From positions 1 through 10,380 of the forward strand of contig JANXTD010000387.1 in assembly GCA_025352585.1 (NCBI GenBank): a DNA stretch of 10,380 nucleotides, read 5' to 3'. Source of the DNA: Fimbriiglobus sp. (GTDB lineage: Bacteria; Planctomycetota; Planctomycetia; Gemmatales; Gemmataceae). A program made the translations under genes and the position numbers. The notes under the pieces are model-generated. The model was not told the DNA's origin. It was given only the letters and a program-made list of their open reading frames with translations, and did not search any database. This document shows, one piece after another, positions 1 to 6,543 of this stretch (the first letter of the stretch is position 1; each line of letters begins with the position of its first letter).

Positions 1-8
1 GCGGGCCG

Positions 9-941
9 CTACTCGCCGCGTTCGGCCCACGCTTGGGGCTTCAGCCAGTAGTCGGTCAGCTCGGCCTCGCGGCTGCCGGGCGCGGGGCGGTAGTCGTAGA
101 CGTAACGCACCACCGGCGGCAGGCTCATCAAAATACTCTCGACGCGGCCGTCGGTCTTGAGGCCGAACAGCGTGCCGCGGTCCCAGATCAGGTTGTACTC
201 GACGTAGCGGCCGCGGCGGTACTCCTGGAAGTGGCGCTGCCCCGGCGTGAACGCCAGCCCCTTGCGGCGCTCCACGATCGGCAGGTAACTCGGCAGGAAT
301 TGCGCCCCCGCGTCCTGCACGAAGTCGAACGCGTTGTCGAGGTCGCCGGTGCCGAAGTGGTCGAAGAAGATGCCCCCCACGCCGCGGGCCTCGTGGCGGT
401 GCTTCAGGTAGAAGTACGCGTCGCACTCGGCCTTCATCGCGGCGTGGTCCGCCGCGGGGGCGTGCCGCCGGCAGACCGCCCGCCAGGTGCGGTGGAACCC
501 GACCACGTCCTCCTCGTAGGGGTAGTACGGCGTCAGGTCGGCCCCGCCGCCGAACCAAGCCGCGGAGCCGTGCGTCAGCATGCGGAAGTTCATGTGGACG
601 GTCGGCACCAGCGGGCTGCGCGGGTGCAACACGAGGCTGATGCCGGTGGCGGTGAAGGCGAGGCCGTCGCCGGGCATCTGCCTGGCGAACTCGGGCGAGA
701 ATTCGCCGAACACCTCGGAGAAGTTGACGCCGGCTTTCTCGAAGACGCCGCCCTCCTCCAGCACGCGACTGCGGCCGCCGCCGCCGCCGGGCCGCGTCCA
801 GGCGTCCTCGCGGAAGCGCGCGCCGCCGTCGGCCGCTTCGAGGGCGGCGCAAATCGTGTCCTGGAGGCCGCGGAAGAAATCGGCCGCCCGCCCGTGCATC
901 GCTTCACTCACGCCGCCGCCCTCGCGCCCGCCGGTCGCCAC
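9..941 (-). CDS. hemF: Aerobic (oxygen-dependent) coproporphyrinogen III oxidase
   Basis: Cytoplasmic haem biosynthesis enzyme that uses O2 to decarboxylate two propionate side chains of coproporphyrinogen III, giving protoporphyrinogen IX. The 310-residue product has the family's usual length and its hallmark blocks in order: VHMNFR (115-120), WFGGGADLTPYY (129-140), FFDHFGTGDLDNAF (192-205), EYRRGRYVEYNLIWDRGTLF (240-259) and ESILMSLPP (268-276). The conserved Arg120 and Asp135 of the active-site region are present. The first codon is GTG at 941 with no clear ribosome binding site. GTG at 911 (codon 11) has GAGG 8 bases upstream (920-923) and ATG at 899 (codon 15) is also possible; residues 1-14 are Gly-rich and probably not all translated. 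The gene is divergent from the exported-protein gene at 1050, and no other haem gene is in view. Identity is certain; only the start is in doubt. Confidence 0.97.
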   Translation of the reverse strand: MATGGREGGGVSEAMHGRAADFFRGLQDTICAALEAADGGARFREDAWTRPGGGGGRSRVLEEGGVFEKAGVNFSEVFGEFSPEFARQMPGDGLAFTATGISLVLHPRSPLVPTVHMNFRMLTHGSAAWFGGGADLTPYYPYEEDVVGFHRTWRAVCRRHAPAADHAAMKAECDAYFYLKHRHEARGVGGIFFDHFGTGDLDNAFDFVQDAGAQFLPSYLPIVERRKGLAFTPGQRHFQEYRRGRYVEYNLIWDRGTLFGLKTDGRVESILMSLPPVVRYVYDYRPAPGSREAELTDYWLKPQAWAERGE

Positions 942-953
942 CGGGGGTTAGGG

Positions 954-959
954 TATGAT
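954..959 (+). promoter_or_regulatory. Candidate -10 element upstream of the 1050 gene
   Basis: TATGAT is a 5/6 match to the sigma-70 -10 hexamer in an otherwise very GC-rich spacer between two divergent genes. A start site near 966 would leave a leader of about 85 bases before the ATG at 1050. No convincing -35 hexamer lies 16-18 bases upstream, so this is weak. TAGACT at 997-1002 is an alternative -10. Confidence 0.25.
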
Positions 960-964
960 TCGCC

Positions 965-976
965 CCACGCCCGTGG
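965..976. repeat. Short inverted repeat CCACG-CC-CGTGG
   Basis: Two perfect 5-base arms flank a 2-base centre in the spacer between hemF and the divergent gene at 1050, just downstream of the TATGAT element. It could be an operator half-site pair, but a palindrome this short arises easily by chance at this base composition. Confidence 0.2.
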
Positions 977-1049
977 CACCGGCGCGGCGGTTCCCCTAGA
1001 CTGATGAGCGTTGTCGAGCTTACTCCCCCGTTGTTAAGGATGGCGTGCG

Positions 1050-2660
1050 ATGAAGATGCGAACGGTACTGGCGGGCGCGGTCGTCGCCGCGCTGGCGGGC
1101 CTCGGGCTGACGCCGAGCCTGCGCGCGGCCGAGCCGGCGATCGTGGCCCAGATGCAGCCGGTGGGCAAGACCCTCTCCGACGTGCGCGTCATCGCCGAGA
1201 AGTTCGGCGGCAAGGACGCGCTCGAGAAGGTCAACGCCGGCATCACCGACAAGCTCGGCGAGAAGGGCCTGTCGGGCCTCGACCTGACGCGGCCGCTGCT
1301 GGGCTACCTCGTCAACGCGACCGACGCCGACAACATGGGCGGCGTGGTCATCCTGCCGGTCACGACCGAGAAGGAATTCCGCGACCTGCTCAAGCGGGCC
1401 GAGATCGACCTCGAAGAGGTCAAGGACGCCAAGGGGTTGTACGCGGTCGAGATGCCCGAGGGCGTCAACGGGGCCGACAAGCCGATTCGGCTGCGCTTCG
1501 TCGGCACGAACGCCTACCTCGGCGTGAACGTCGAAGACGCCGAGATGGCCGTCGCCAAGCTGGTCGCGCCCGAGAAGGTCGCCTTCCCCGGCGAAACCGC
1601 CTTGCTCGCCGTGCGGACCTACGCCCAGCGCGTGCCCAAGGACGCGGCCGAGAAGAACAAGGAGCAAGTCAAGAAGGCCCAGGAGATGATCGACGGCCTG
1701 CCGGTGCCGGAGCAGTTGAAGGAGGCGTACGCCGCGGTCATGAAGCTGTCGATGCGCATGAGCGAGCAGGTCGCCAAGGAGGCGGACGTGTCGGACGTGC
1801 GCGTGACGCTCGACCCCAAGAGCTACGACCTGACCTTCGACACCGTCATCAAAGCGCTGCCGGGCACCGCACTGGCCAAGGAGATCGCCGGCCGCAAGCC
1901 GACGACGAACCGCTTCGCCTCGATGCTCGCGGCGGACACGGTGTTCGGCTTCGCGACGAAGTTGCCGCTGTTCACGCCGGAGATCCGCAAGCTGGTCGCG
2001 GCGGGCCTGACGGAGGGCAAGAAGTCGCAGGAGGACAAGATCCCCGAGCCGGCCAAGGCGATCGCCGACGCGGCCTTCGCCGGCCTGCTGCGCACCGTCG
2101 ATTCGGGCAACTTCGACCTGGCGTTCGCGGTCAACGGCCCCAACAAGGACGACGTGTACGGCGTCAACCTGGGCGTCTCGTTCGAGGACCCGTCGGCGAT
2201 CGAGAAGGAGTTCAAGGCGGCGCTCAAGGGCCTGCCGGACGGCGTCAAGGGTTTCGTCAAGGTCGGCGAGGTCAGCATCCACACGCTGAACATCGGCGGC
2301 TTCGTCCCGCCGGACGGCCAGAAGATCCTCGGCGACAAGGCGACCGTCGCGATCGCATTCGCCCCCAAGGGGATTTACGTGTCGCTGGCGTCGGACGCCG
2401 TGGCGCAGTTGAAGGCGGCGCTCGCCGCGGAGCCGGCCGCGACCCCGGTCTTGAAGGTCGTCACCAACGGCAAGCGGATGATGGGCCTGATCGAACTGAG
2501 CGGCCAGCCGCTGCCGGAGGACTCGGCGGCGATGTTCGACAAGGAGGACAAGCAGACGACCGCGATGTCCGTGGCCGTCGAGGGCGGCGACGCCCTCAGC
2601 ATGCGGTTCACGATCCGGCTGACGCCGTTCTTCCTGATGGGCGCGGCCAAGGCGAAGTAG
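1050..2660 (+). CDS. Exported protein of unknown function, 536 residues
   Basis: I do not recognise a named domain. The N-terminus is a Sec signal peptide: MKMR, then a hydrophobic stretch (5-20), with cleavage likely after Ala26 (SLRA/AEP). The mature part is soluble-looking, with no further membrane segment and no lipobox Cys. It alternates charged helical stretches rich in Lys and Glu (about 185-245) with beta-prone blocks, and ends in Ala-Lys-Ala-Lys. Its general layout recalls large exported hypothetical proteins common in Gemmata-type planctomycetes; this is from memory and unverified. The start is well supported: AAGGA at 1036-1040 lies 9 bases before ATG 1050. A nearby ATG at 1040 is in another frame and belongs to a spurious longer frame. 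The gene is divergent from hemF and convergent with the patatin gene. Likely role: periplasmic or paryphoplasmic, function unknown. Confidence 0.9.
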   Translation: MKMRTVLAGAVVAALAGLGLTPSLRAAEPAIVAQMQPVGKTLSDVRVIAEKFGGKDALEKVNAGITDKLGEKGLSGLDLTRPLLGYLVNATDADNMGGVVILPVTTEKEFRDLLKRAEIDLEEVKDAKGLYAVEMPEGVNGADKPIRLRFVGTNAYLGVNVEDAEMAVAKLVAPEKVAFPGETALLAVRTYAQRVPKDAAEKNKEQVKKAQEMIDGLPVPEQLKEAYAAVMKLSMRMSEQVAKEADVSDVRVTLDPKSYDLTFDTVIKALPGTALAKEIAGRKPTTNRFASMLAADTVFGFATKLPLFTPEIRKLVAAGLTEGKKSQEDKIPEPAKAIADAAFAGLLRTVDSGNFDLAFAVNGPNKDDVYGVNLGVSFEDPSAIEKEFKAALKGLPDGVKGFVKVGEVSIHTLNIGGFVPPDGQKILGDKATVAIAFAPKGIYVSLASDAVAQLKAALAAEPAATPVLKVVTNGKRMMGLIELSGQPLPEDSAAMFDKEDKQTTAMSVAVEGGDALSMRFTIRLTPFFLMGAAKAK

Positions 2661-2663
2661 TCG

Positions 2664-4022
2664 TCACTTCTCGATCGCCCCAGGCCCGGCCGGCGTCGCC
2701 CGGTCGGCCTGCGGGCGGTAAATCAGCGGCCCGACGTGGACTTGCGGCACCTTGGCCGTCACCGGCTCGGAGCCGGTGCGCGTCAGGCTCGTCCCGGCCC
2801 TCAGCGACACCCCCTCGCCGCGCTCCAGCCCCGGCGGCGTCGAGCGCCAGCACGGCGTCGAGGCGATCGTGGTCAGCCCCACGTCGAAGAGCTTGCGCAT
2901 CTGCACCGGGTCGAAGTCGGTGCTCGCGATCGTGATCGGCACCTCGGCCGGGATCGCCACGAGGTGGTAGTTCATCCCCGTCAGCACGCACGCCGTGTAC
3001 AGCCGCATCAGGTCGCCGCGGCAGCCGGAGTAGAGCAGCGTCGAGACGCCGGCCGCGGCAATCGCCAGCGCCCGCGGCTTGACCGGCTCCGGGTCGGAGT
3101 AGAGCTTGCCGGCGACGATCATGTACAGGTCGGTGCCGTGCAGCGACGAGAACGACGTGTCGGCGCGGCGCTCCGGGGCGATCCACGGCGGGCGGAAGAA
3201 CAGCGACGCGGTGACGCCGCCGTCGACGTGCCGCTCCTCGTAGACGCCGCCGTCGATGGTGACGGGGATACGCACCGGCGGGAAGAAGCCGGGGATCGCC
3301 GCCGACGCCAGCACCGCGCTGCGGAAGAGCGTGAGGTCGGCCGGGGTGCCCCGTGAGGCGATCGCGCCCAGGTCCCAGACGACCTGCCGGCGGCCGTCGA
3401 GTTCCGTCGTACCGACGTAGAGCCGCCGGCCCTTGGCGTGCTCCGCGGCGACCGCGGCCAGGAGTGCCGGCGTGATCGTGGCTTCGAGCTTCTGCACCAG
3501 CGGCGTGTTGTCGGCCAGCGACTCGGCGAACAGGGTGCGCAGGCTCTTGCGGACGATGTACAGCTCGTCCTGCTTGACCTGGGTGTAGATGTCGCGCAAC
3601 TGCGGGTCGTAGGCCGGGCCGAGGAAGGCGAGCGGGGCGATGATGGCCCCCGTGCTGATGCCGGTGACGGTGTCGAACTGCGGCCGCTGCCCCGACGCCG
3701 TCCAGCCGACGAGCACACCGGCGGAGAACGCCCCGTACGCCCCGCCACCGGAGAGCGCCAGCACGGTGCGCTTGGGCGGCGGGTTGAGCGGGCGGTGCTC
3801 GGTGCGGATCTGCTCGGCGACGCGGAAGAGCGTGGCCGGATCGACGAGTTGCAGCGAGTCGGCCTCGGCGGCCACGTCGGCGATGTCGCCCGGCGCGATC
3901 CCGGCGACGACCGGCGACGGCGGGGCGATCATGTGCCGCGTCGCGCCGAAGCAGCCGGCCGCGAGCAGCGCCGCGGCGACGGCGAAGAGTCGCGGTGCCT
4001 GGGAGTAACCGGTGCGGCGCAT
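2664..4022 (-). CDS. Patatin-like phospholipase, predicted lipoprotein
   Basis: Predicted serine lipid acyl hydrolase of the patatin family, anchored to a membrane by lipidation. The 452-residue product starts with a charged N-terminus, a hydrophobic run (11-22) and lipobox AAGC with Cys24 as the acylated residue. Patatin motifs follow in order: glycine-rich oxyanion loop SGGGAYGAF (91-99), nucleophile elbow GISTG with Ser123, and catalytic-Asp motif HVDGG with Asp267. A second DGG (258-260) lies just before it. The Ser-Asp dyad is therefore intact. Residues 395-452 look non-catalytic. The chosen ATG has GAGG 6 bases upstream (4029-4032). The frame stays open further upstream to 4856, but that part is antisense to the 4146 gene and would put the signal peptide in mid-protein. 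Substrate is unknown; envelope phospholipid is a reasonable inference. The stop codon is 3 bases from that of the 1050 gene. Confidence 0.92.
   Translation of the reverse strand: MRRTGYSQAPRLFAVAAALLAAGCFGATRHMIAPPSPVVAGIAPGDIADVAAEADSLQLVDPATLFRVAEQIRTEHRPLNPPPKRTVLALSGGGAYGAFSAGVLVGWTASGQRPQFDTVTGISTGAIIAPLAFLGPAYDPQLRDIYTQVKQDELYIVRKSLRTLFAESLADNTPLVQKLEATITPALLAAVAAEHAKGRRLYVGTTELDGRRQVVWDLGAIASRGTPADLTLFRSAVLASAAIPGFFPPVRIPVTIDGGVYEERHVDGGVTASLFFRPPWIAPERRADTSFSSLHGTDLYMIVAGKLYSDPEPVKPRALAIAAAGVSTLLYSGCRGDLMRLYTACVLTGMNYHLVAIPAEVPITIASTDFDPVQMRKLFDVGLTTIASTPCWRSTPPGLERGEGVSLRAGTSLTRTGSEPVTAKVPQVHVGPLIYRPQADRATPAGPGAIEK
2681..2711. terminator. GC-rich stem-loop just past the 1050 gene's stop codon
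   Basis: CAGGCC (2681-2686) pairs with GGCCTG (2706-2711). The stem continues inward after one bulged C with a G-C pair, a G-U pair and CCGG/CCGG, giving about 12 base pairs and a 6-base loop. It begins 20 bases after the TAG at 2658-2660 and lies inside the 3' end of the opposing patatin gene. No T-run follows on either strand, so a classical intrinsic terminator is not shown. It may still stop or stabilise convergent transcripts. Confidence 0.25.
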
Positions 4023-4028
4023 GGCGGA

Positions 4029-4032
4029 CCTC
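4029..4032 (-). promoter_or_regulatory. Ribosome binding site deciding the patatin start
   Basis: GAGG on the minus strand, 6 bases before ATG 4022. It supports a start just before the lipoprotein signal peptide rather than the much longer upstream open frame. Confidence 0.6.
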
Positions 4033-4044
4033 GGGGAAGTCCGG

Positions 4045-4057
4045 CGGGGATACCCCG
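4045..4057. repeat. Short hairpin CGGGG-ATA-CCCCG in the patatin leader
   Basis: Perfect 5-base arms around a 3-base loop, 22-34 bases upstream of the patatin ATG. It could fold in the leader RNA or serve as a small operator between the divergent patatin and 4146 genes. No function is shown. Confidence 0.25.
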
Positions 4058-4096
4058 AACGGTGCGGCCCCGCAAGGCGAGGTCGGAGTCGGGCAC

Positions 4097-4124
4097 TTGA
4101 CGGCGTCCAAGCCTGGGATAGTTT
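4097..4124 (+). promoter_or_regulatory. Candidate sigma-70 promoter for the 4146 gene
   Basis: TTGACG (4097-4102), a 5/6 match to the -35 hexamer, is followed after 16 bases by TAGTTT (4119-4124), which keeps the T, A and final T of the -10 hexamer. The local sequence is less GC-rich than its surroundings. A start near 4131 would give a short leader of 15 bases to ATG 4146 or 36 bases to GTG 4167. Confidence 0.4.
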
Positions 4125-4145
4125 CACGATATCGCCCGAGGACGA

Positions 4146-4955
4146 ATGACCCGCCAGGAGTACAGCGTGCCAAACTTGGACCCGACCGAAATCACCGAGC
4201 AGATGCGGACGTTCCACGCGGAGGACGTGGCCGAGCAGGAGGCGTGGAAGTTGATGAGTCCGATGTGGCGGATGATCTCGGCGCGATTCTACAACCTGCA
4301 CCACATCGACCTTCGCAAGCACGTGAAGTCGGTCCTCAAGGTGAACTCGACGATCAGCGACGGCTTCGACTTCGTGGCGGTCGATGCTGACAAGTGGGCC
4401 GAGGCCCTGCGGCTCGGGGGCTTTCAGAACGACAAGCGCGAGCGGATTTTGGGCATCCTGCCGTCGGTGGGCAGCGTCGCGGCGATGGCGACGAACGGGG
4501 AAGGGTATCGGGAGAACTCCGAGCCGAGCCTGCACTGCGCCGTGGCGAAGGACTTCTGCAACGTCCACCTCGACAACATCGGCATCCGGCTGGGCAACTA
4601 CAACGCCAACGCGCCGGGGCACGTCATCGACGAGCTGCTTTGGCAGGACGAAGTCCTCCCGTTCCTGCTGAAGGTTGGCATCTCGACGCACTTCGTCGAC
4701 TTGCTGCGCCGAGTCCACCCGGTCGTGCCGAACCTCCGGCAGGTCTCGGCGGTGACGAAGGAGTGGCAGCCGCGCCTCGCGGTCGAACTCGACATCGCCC
4801 GCGTGCGCAGCCGGGACGCGGTCAAGCAACTGCGCGTCTTCGTCGACTTCTCGCACGCGTGCAGCGACTCGACGTGCGCGTTCTTGAACAACACTCAGGG
4901 CAAGACGTACAACGACGACCGGATGATGTTGATGTTCGAGGTGACGGGGCTGTAG
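4146..4955 (+). CDS. Protein of unknown function, 269 residues (262 from GTG 4167)
   Basis: I do not recognise this family. The product is soluble-looking, with no signal peptide or membrane segment, so probably cytoplasmic. The N-terminal third is acidic and helical with several Trp and Met. The middle carries His130-Cys131, Cys138 and His141; the C-terminus carries His237, Cys239 and Cys244 (HACSDSTC). These could bind metal or form disulphides, which is inference only. Two starts compete: ATG 4146 has GAGGA only 3 bases upstream, while GTG 4167 has AGGAG (4156-4160) at a better 6-base spacing and would remove seven residues. A plausible promoter lies at 4097-4124. The last 134 bases are overlapped on the other strand by the tolC-like gene. 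It stands alone on the plus strand between minus-strand genes, so context gives no function. Coding is supported by even, natural amino-acid use compared with the Arg-rich alternative frames. Confidence 0.8.
   Translation: MTRQEYSVPNLDPTEITEQMRTFHAEDVAEQEAWKLMSPMWRMISARFYNLHHIDLRKHVKSVLKVNSTISDGFDFVAVDADKWAEALRLGGFQNDKRERILGILPSVGSVAAMATNGEGYRENSEPSLHCAVAKDFCNVHLDNIGIRLGNYNANAPGHVIDELLWQDEVLPFLLKVGISTHFVDLLRRVHPVVPNLRQVSAVTKEWQPRLAVELDIARVRSRDAVKQLRVFVDFSHACSDSTCAFLNNTQGKTYNDDRMMLMFEVTGL
4156..4160 (+). promoter_or_regulatory. Strong Shine-Dalgarno favouring a GTG start at 4167
   Basis: AGGAG sits 6 bases before GTG 4167, inside the frame that opens at ATG 4146. It suggests that translation may begin at 4167, with Met-Pro-Asn-Leu-Asp as the true N-terminus. 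Confidence 0.5.
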
Positions 4956-6528
4956 CGCCTGCGGCGGAGCCGTACTCGGCGGCCTGCGTCGCGTCGAGGC
5001 CCAGGACGGCCTGGTAGTTCGCCACCGCGGCGAGGTACTGGCCCAGCGACGCCACCACCCGCACGCGCGCCTCGGCGGCGGCGACCTCTTGCAGGTTCAA
5101 CTCGAAGAGGCTCGTCTGCTGCTTGGCGAAGTTCACCGCCTCGATGGCGAGCACTTTGTTCGCCTCGACCTGCTCCGCGCGGGCGCGGCCGAGGCGGGCG
5201 TAGGTCAGCGTCAGTTCGGACACGGCGTCCTGCACCTGCGTGACGATTTCGTCGCGGGCGAAGCGCTCCTGGCCGAGGAGTTGGGCGAGCTGGGCCTGGG
5301 CGGCGCGGACCCGGCCGCGGGCGTCGCGGCGCGGCAGCGGCACCTCGAAGCTCGCCCCGGCCTCCGCGGCCGTGCGGTCGGTTGTGAACGGGCCGTCGCC
5401 GGTGAACGTCTTCTTGGCGAACCCCGCGTCCTGGCTCACCCCGGCGAAGACGTTGAGCGTCGGCAACTCCTGGTTCGTCGCCAGCTTCAACTCGACCGCC
5501 CGCCGCTCCTTTTCGAGTTGGAAGCGGGCGAGTTCGGGCCGGCGGGCGAGGGCTTCGGTCACGTCGGCTTGCAGCCGCGTCGGGTCGGGCGGCGTCGGCT
5601 CCAGGGCGAGGAAGTCTGCGAGCAGCGTGTCGGCCGGCGGCACGATCGGGTCGCCCTCGGGGCCGCGCCAGAACAGCGACAGCCGCAACGCCGCCTGCTG
5701 CACCTGACGCTCGGCCGCCAGTTGGGCCTCCTGCCGGCTGGCGACGAGGCGGCGGTTCAGCGCCGGGGCGGAGGCCGAGATTAGCCCGCCCTTCTGCCGC
5801 ACGTCGATGACCTCCTGGCGCTTAGTGGCCAGCTCGGCGAGTTCGGCGGCGACACGGTACTGCGCCCCGGCCGCCTGCCACACCCAGTACGTCTGCGCCG
5901 CGTTGCGCTGGAAGTCGAGCCGGGCGCGGCGGACGGCCGGGTCGGCGAGTTGCTCCGTAATCTGCGCCGCCCGCAGTCGCGCCCGCCGCGGGTCGGTGTC
6001 GCGGTTCTGCAGCAGCGGCACGGTGACGCCGGCGCGGAACTCGCCGCCGTCGGCCGTCTTGCGGTCGCCGTAGTAGATGGGGAAGTTGCCGCCGCCGAGA
6101 CGCCAGCCGGCGAAAGTCGTGACGCCGCCCTCGGTCAGCGGCGTCTCGACGCCGACATCGACGCGGCCGTTGGAAAACGTGCCGGCTTGCTCCGAAGCGC
6201 GGGCGCGCAACACCGTGTCGAACTGGCCCTCGGCCGAGAGGCGTTGCCCGGCGGCGATGGCCCGCTCTTGCTCGACGGCGTACAGCAGCGGGAAGTGCTC
6301 CTCGACGCTGGTCAGCACGTCGCGCAAGCTGAGCGACCCCGTCGCGGCGCGGGCGGCGACGACCGGCGGCGCGGGCAGTTCGGCGGCCGGCGGGGCGGGG
6401 TTGAGTTGCGGCACGGCGAGCGGGGCGCGGACGAAGGCGTCGGGCGGCAGCGGGCCACGCTGCGACGCGCACCCGGTCGCGCTCAGTAGCGCCAACGTCC
6501 ACGCGGTTCGGGTCCGTCGGCGGCTCAT
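4822..6528 (-). CDS. TolC-type outer-membrane efflux lipoprotein with antisense-derived tail
   Basis: Outer-membrane channel of a tripartite exporter, completing the path from the ABC-HlyD pair to outside the cell. The 568-residue product has a short basic N-terminus, a hydrophobic run (9-17) and lipobox ATGC with Cys20, as in OprM-like factors. A Pro/Ala-rich linker (23-62) follows. Two outer-membrane efflux repeats then span about 68-285 and 320-512, with long helices such as 200-285 and 405-505. Family members normally end near residue 512 (ANYQAVLGLDA). Here residues 526-568 are Arg, Ser, Thr and Cys rich and are read antisense through the end of the 4146 gene to a TGA at 4822. The tail may be a product of lost stop codon or rearrangement. 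The start has GGGGAG 7 bases upstream (6536-6541). It is the last gene of the operon, 15 bases after hlyD-like. Confidence 0.92.
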   Translation of the reverse strand: MSRRRTRTAWTLALLSATGCASQRGPLPPDAFVRAPLAVPQLNPAPPAAELPAPPVVAARAATGSLSLRDVLTSVEEHFPLLYAVEQERAIAAGQRLSAEGQFDTVLRARASEQAGTFSNGRVDVGVETPLTEGGVTTFAGWRLGGGNFPIYYGDRKTADGGEFRAGVTVPLLQNRDTDPRRARLRAAQITEQLADPAVRRARLDFQRNAAQTYWVWQAAGAQYRVAAELAELATKRQEVIDVRQKGGLISASAPALNRRLVASRQEAQLAAERQVQQAALRLSLFWRGPEGDPIVPPADTLLADFLALEPTPPDPTRLQADVTEALARRPELARFQLEKERRAVELKLATNQELPTLNVFAGVSQDAGFAKKTFTGDGPFTTDRTAAEAGASFEVPLPRRDARGRVRAAQAQLAQLLGQERFARDEIVTQVQDAVSELTLTYARLGRARAEQVEANKVLAIEAVNFAKQQTSLFELNLQEVAAAEARVRVVASLGQYLAAVANYQAVLGLDATQAAEYGSAAGATAPSPRTSTSSGRRCTSCPECCSRTRTSSRCTRARSRRRRAVA

Positions 6529-6543
6529 CCGTGAACTCCCCGG

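Noticed and set aside
974..996. TGGCAC at 974-979 as a sigma-54 promoter
   Set aside because: The matching TTGC half is missing at the required spacing.
33..1004. 323-residue plus-strand frame
   Set aside because: Antisense of hemF with Val/Ala/Arg/Glu-rich composition and no motif.
1020..2282. 420-residue minus-strand frame
   Set aside because: Antisense shadow of the 1050 gene, rich in Arg, Leu, Asp and His, as expected from reversed GC-rich codons, with no family motif.
1004..2935. 643-residue open frame on the plus strand
   Set aside because: It is an out-of-frame reading of the 1050 gene with extreme Arg/Gly content and runs past it into the antisense of the patatin gene. The 1050 frame has a signal peptide, ribosome binding site and normal composition.
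4061..4080. Second hairpin TGCGG-CC-CCGCA upstream of the patatin gene
   Set aside because: The loop is too small for the full stem to form, and the short arms are expected by chance in this composition.
4023..4856. Extension of the patatin frame upstream to 4856
   Set aside because: The extra 278 residues are antisense to the 4146 gene and would bury the lipoprotein signal peptide inside the protein. ATG 4022 has a good ribosome binding site.
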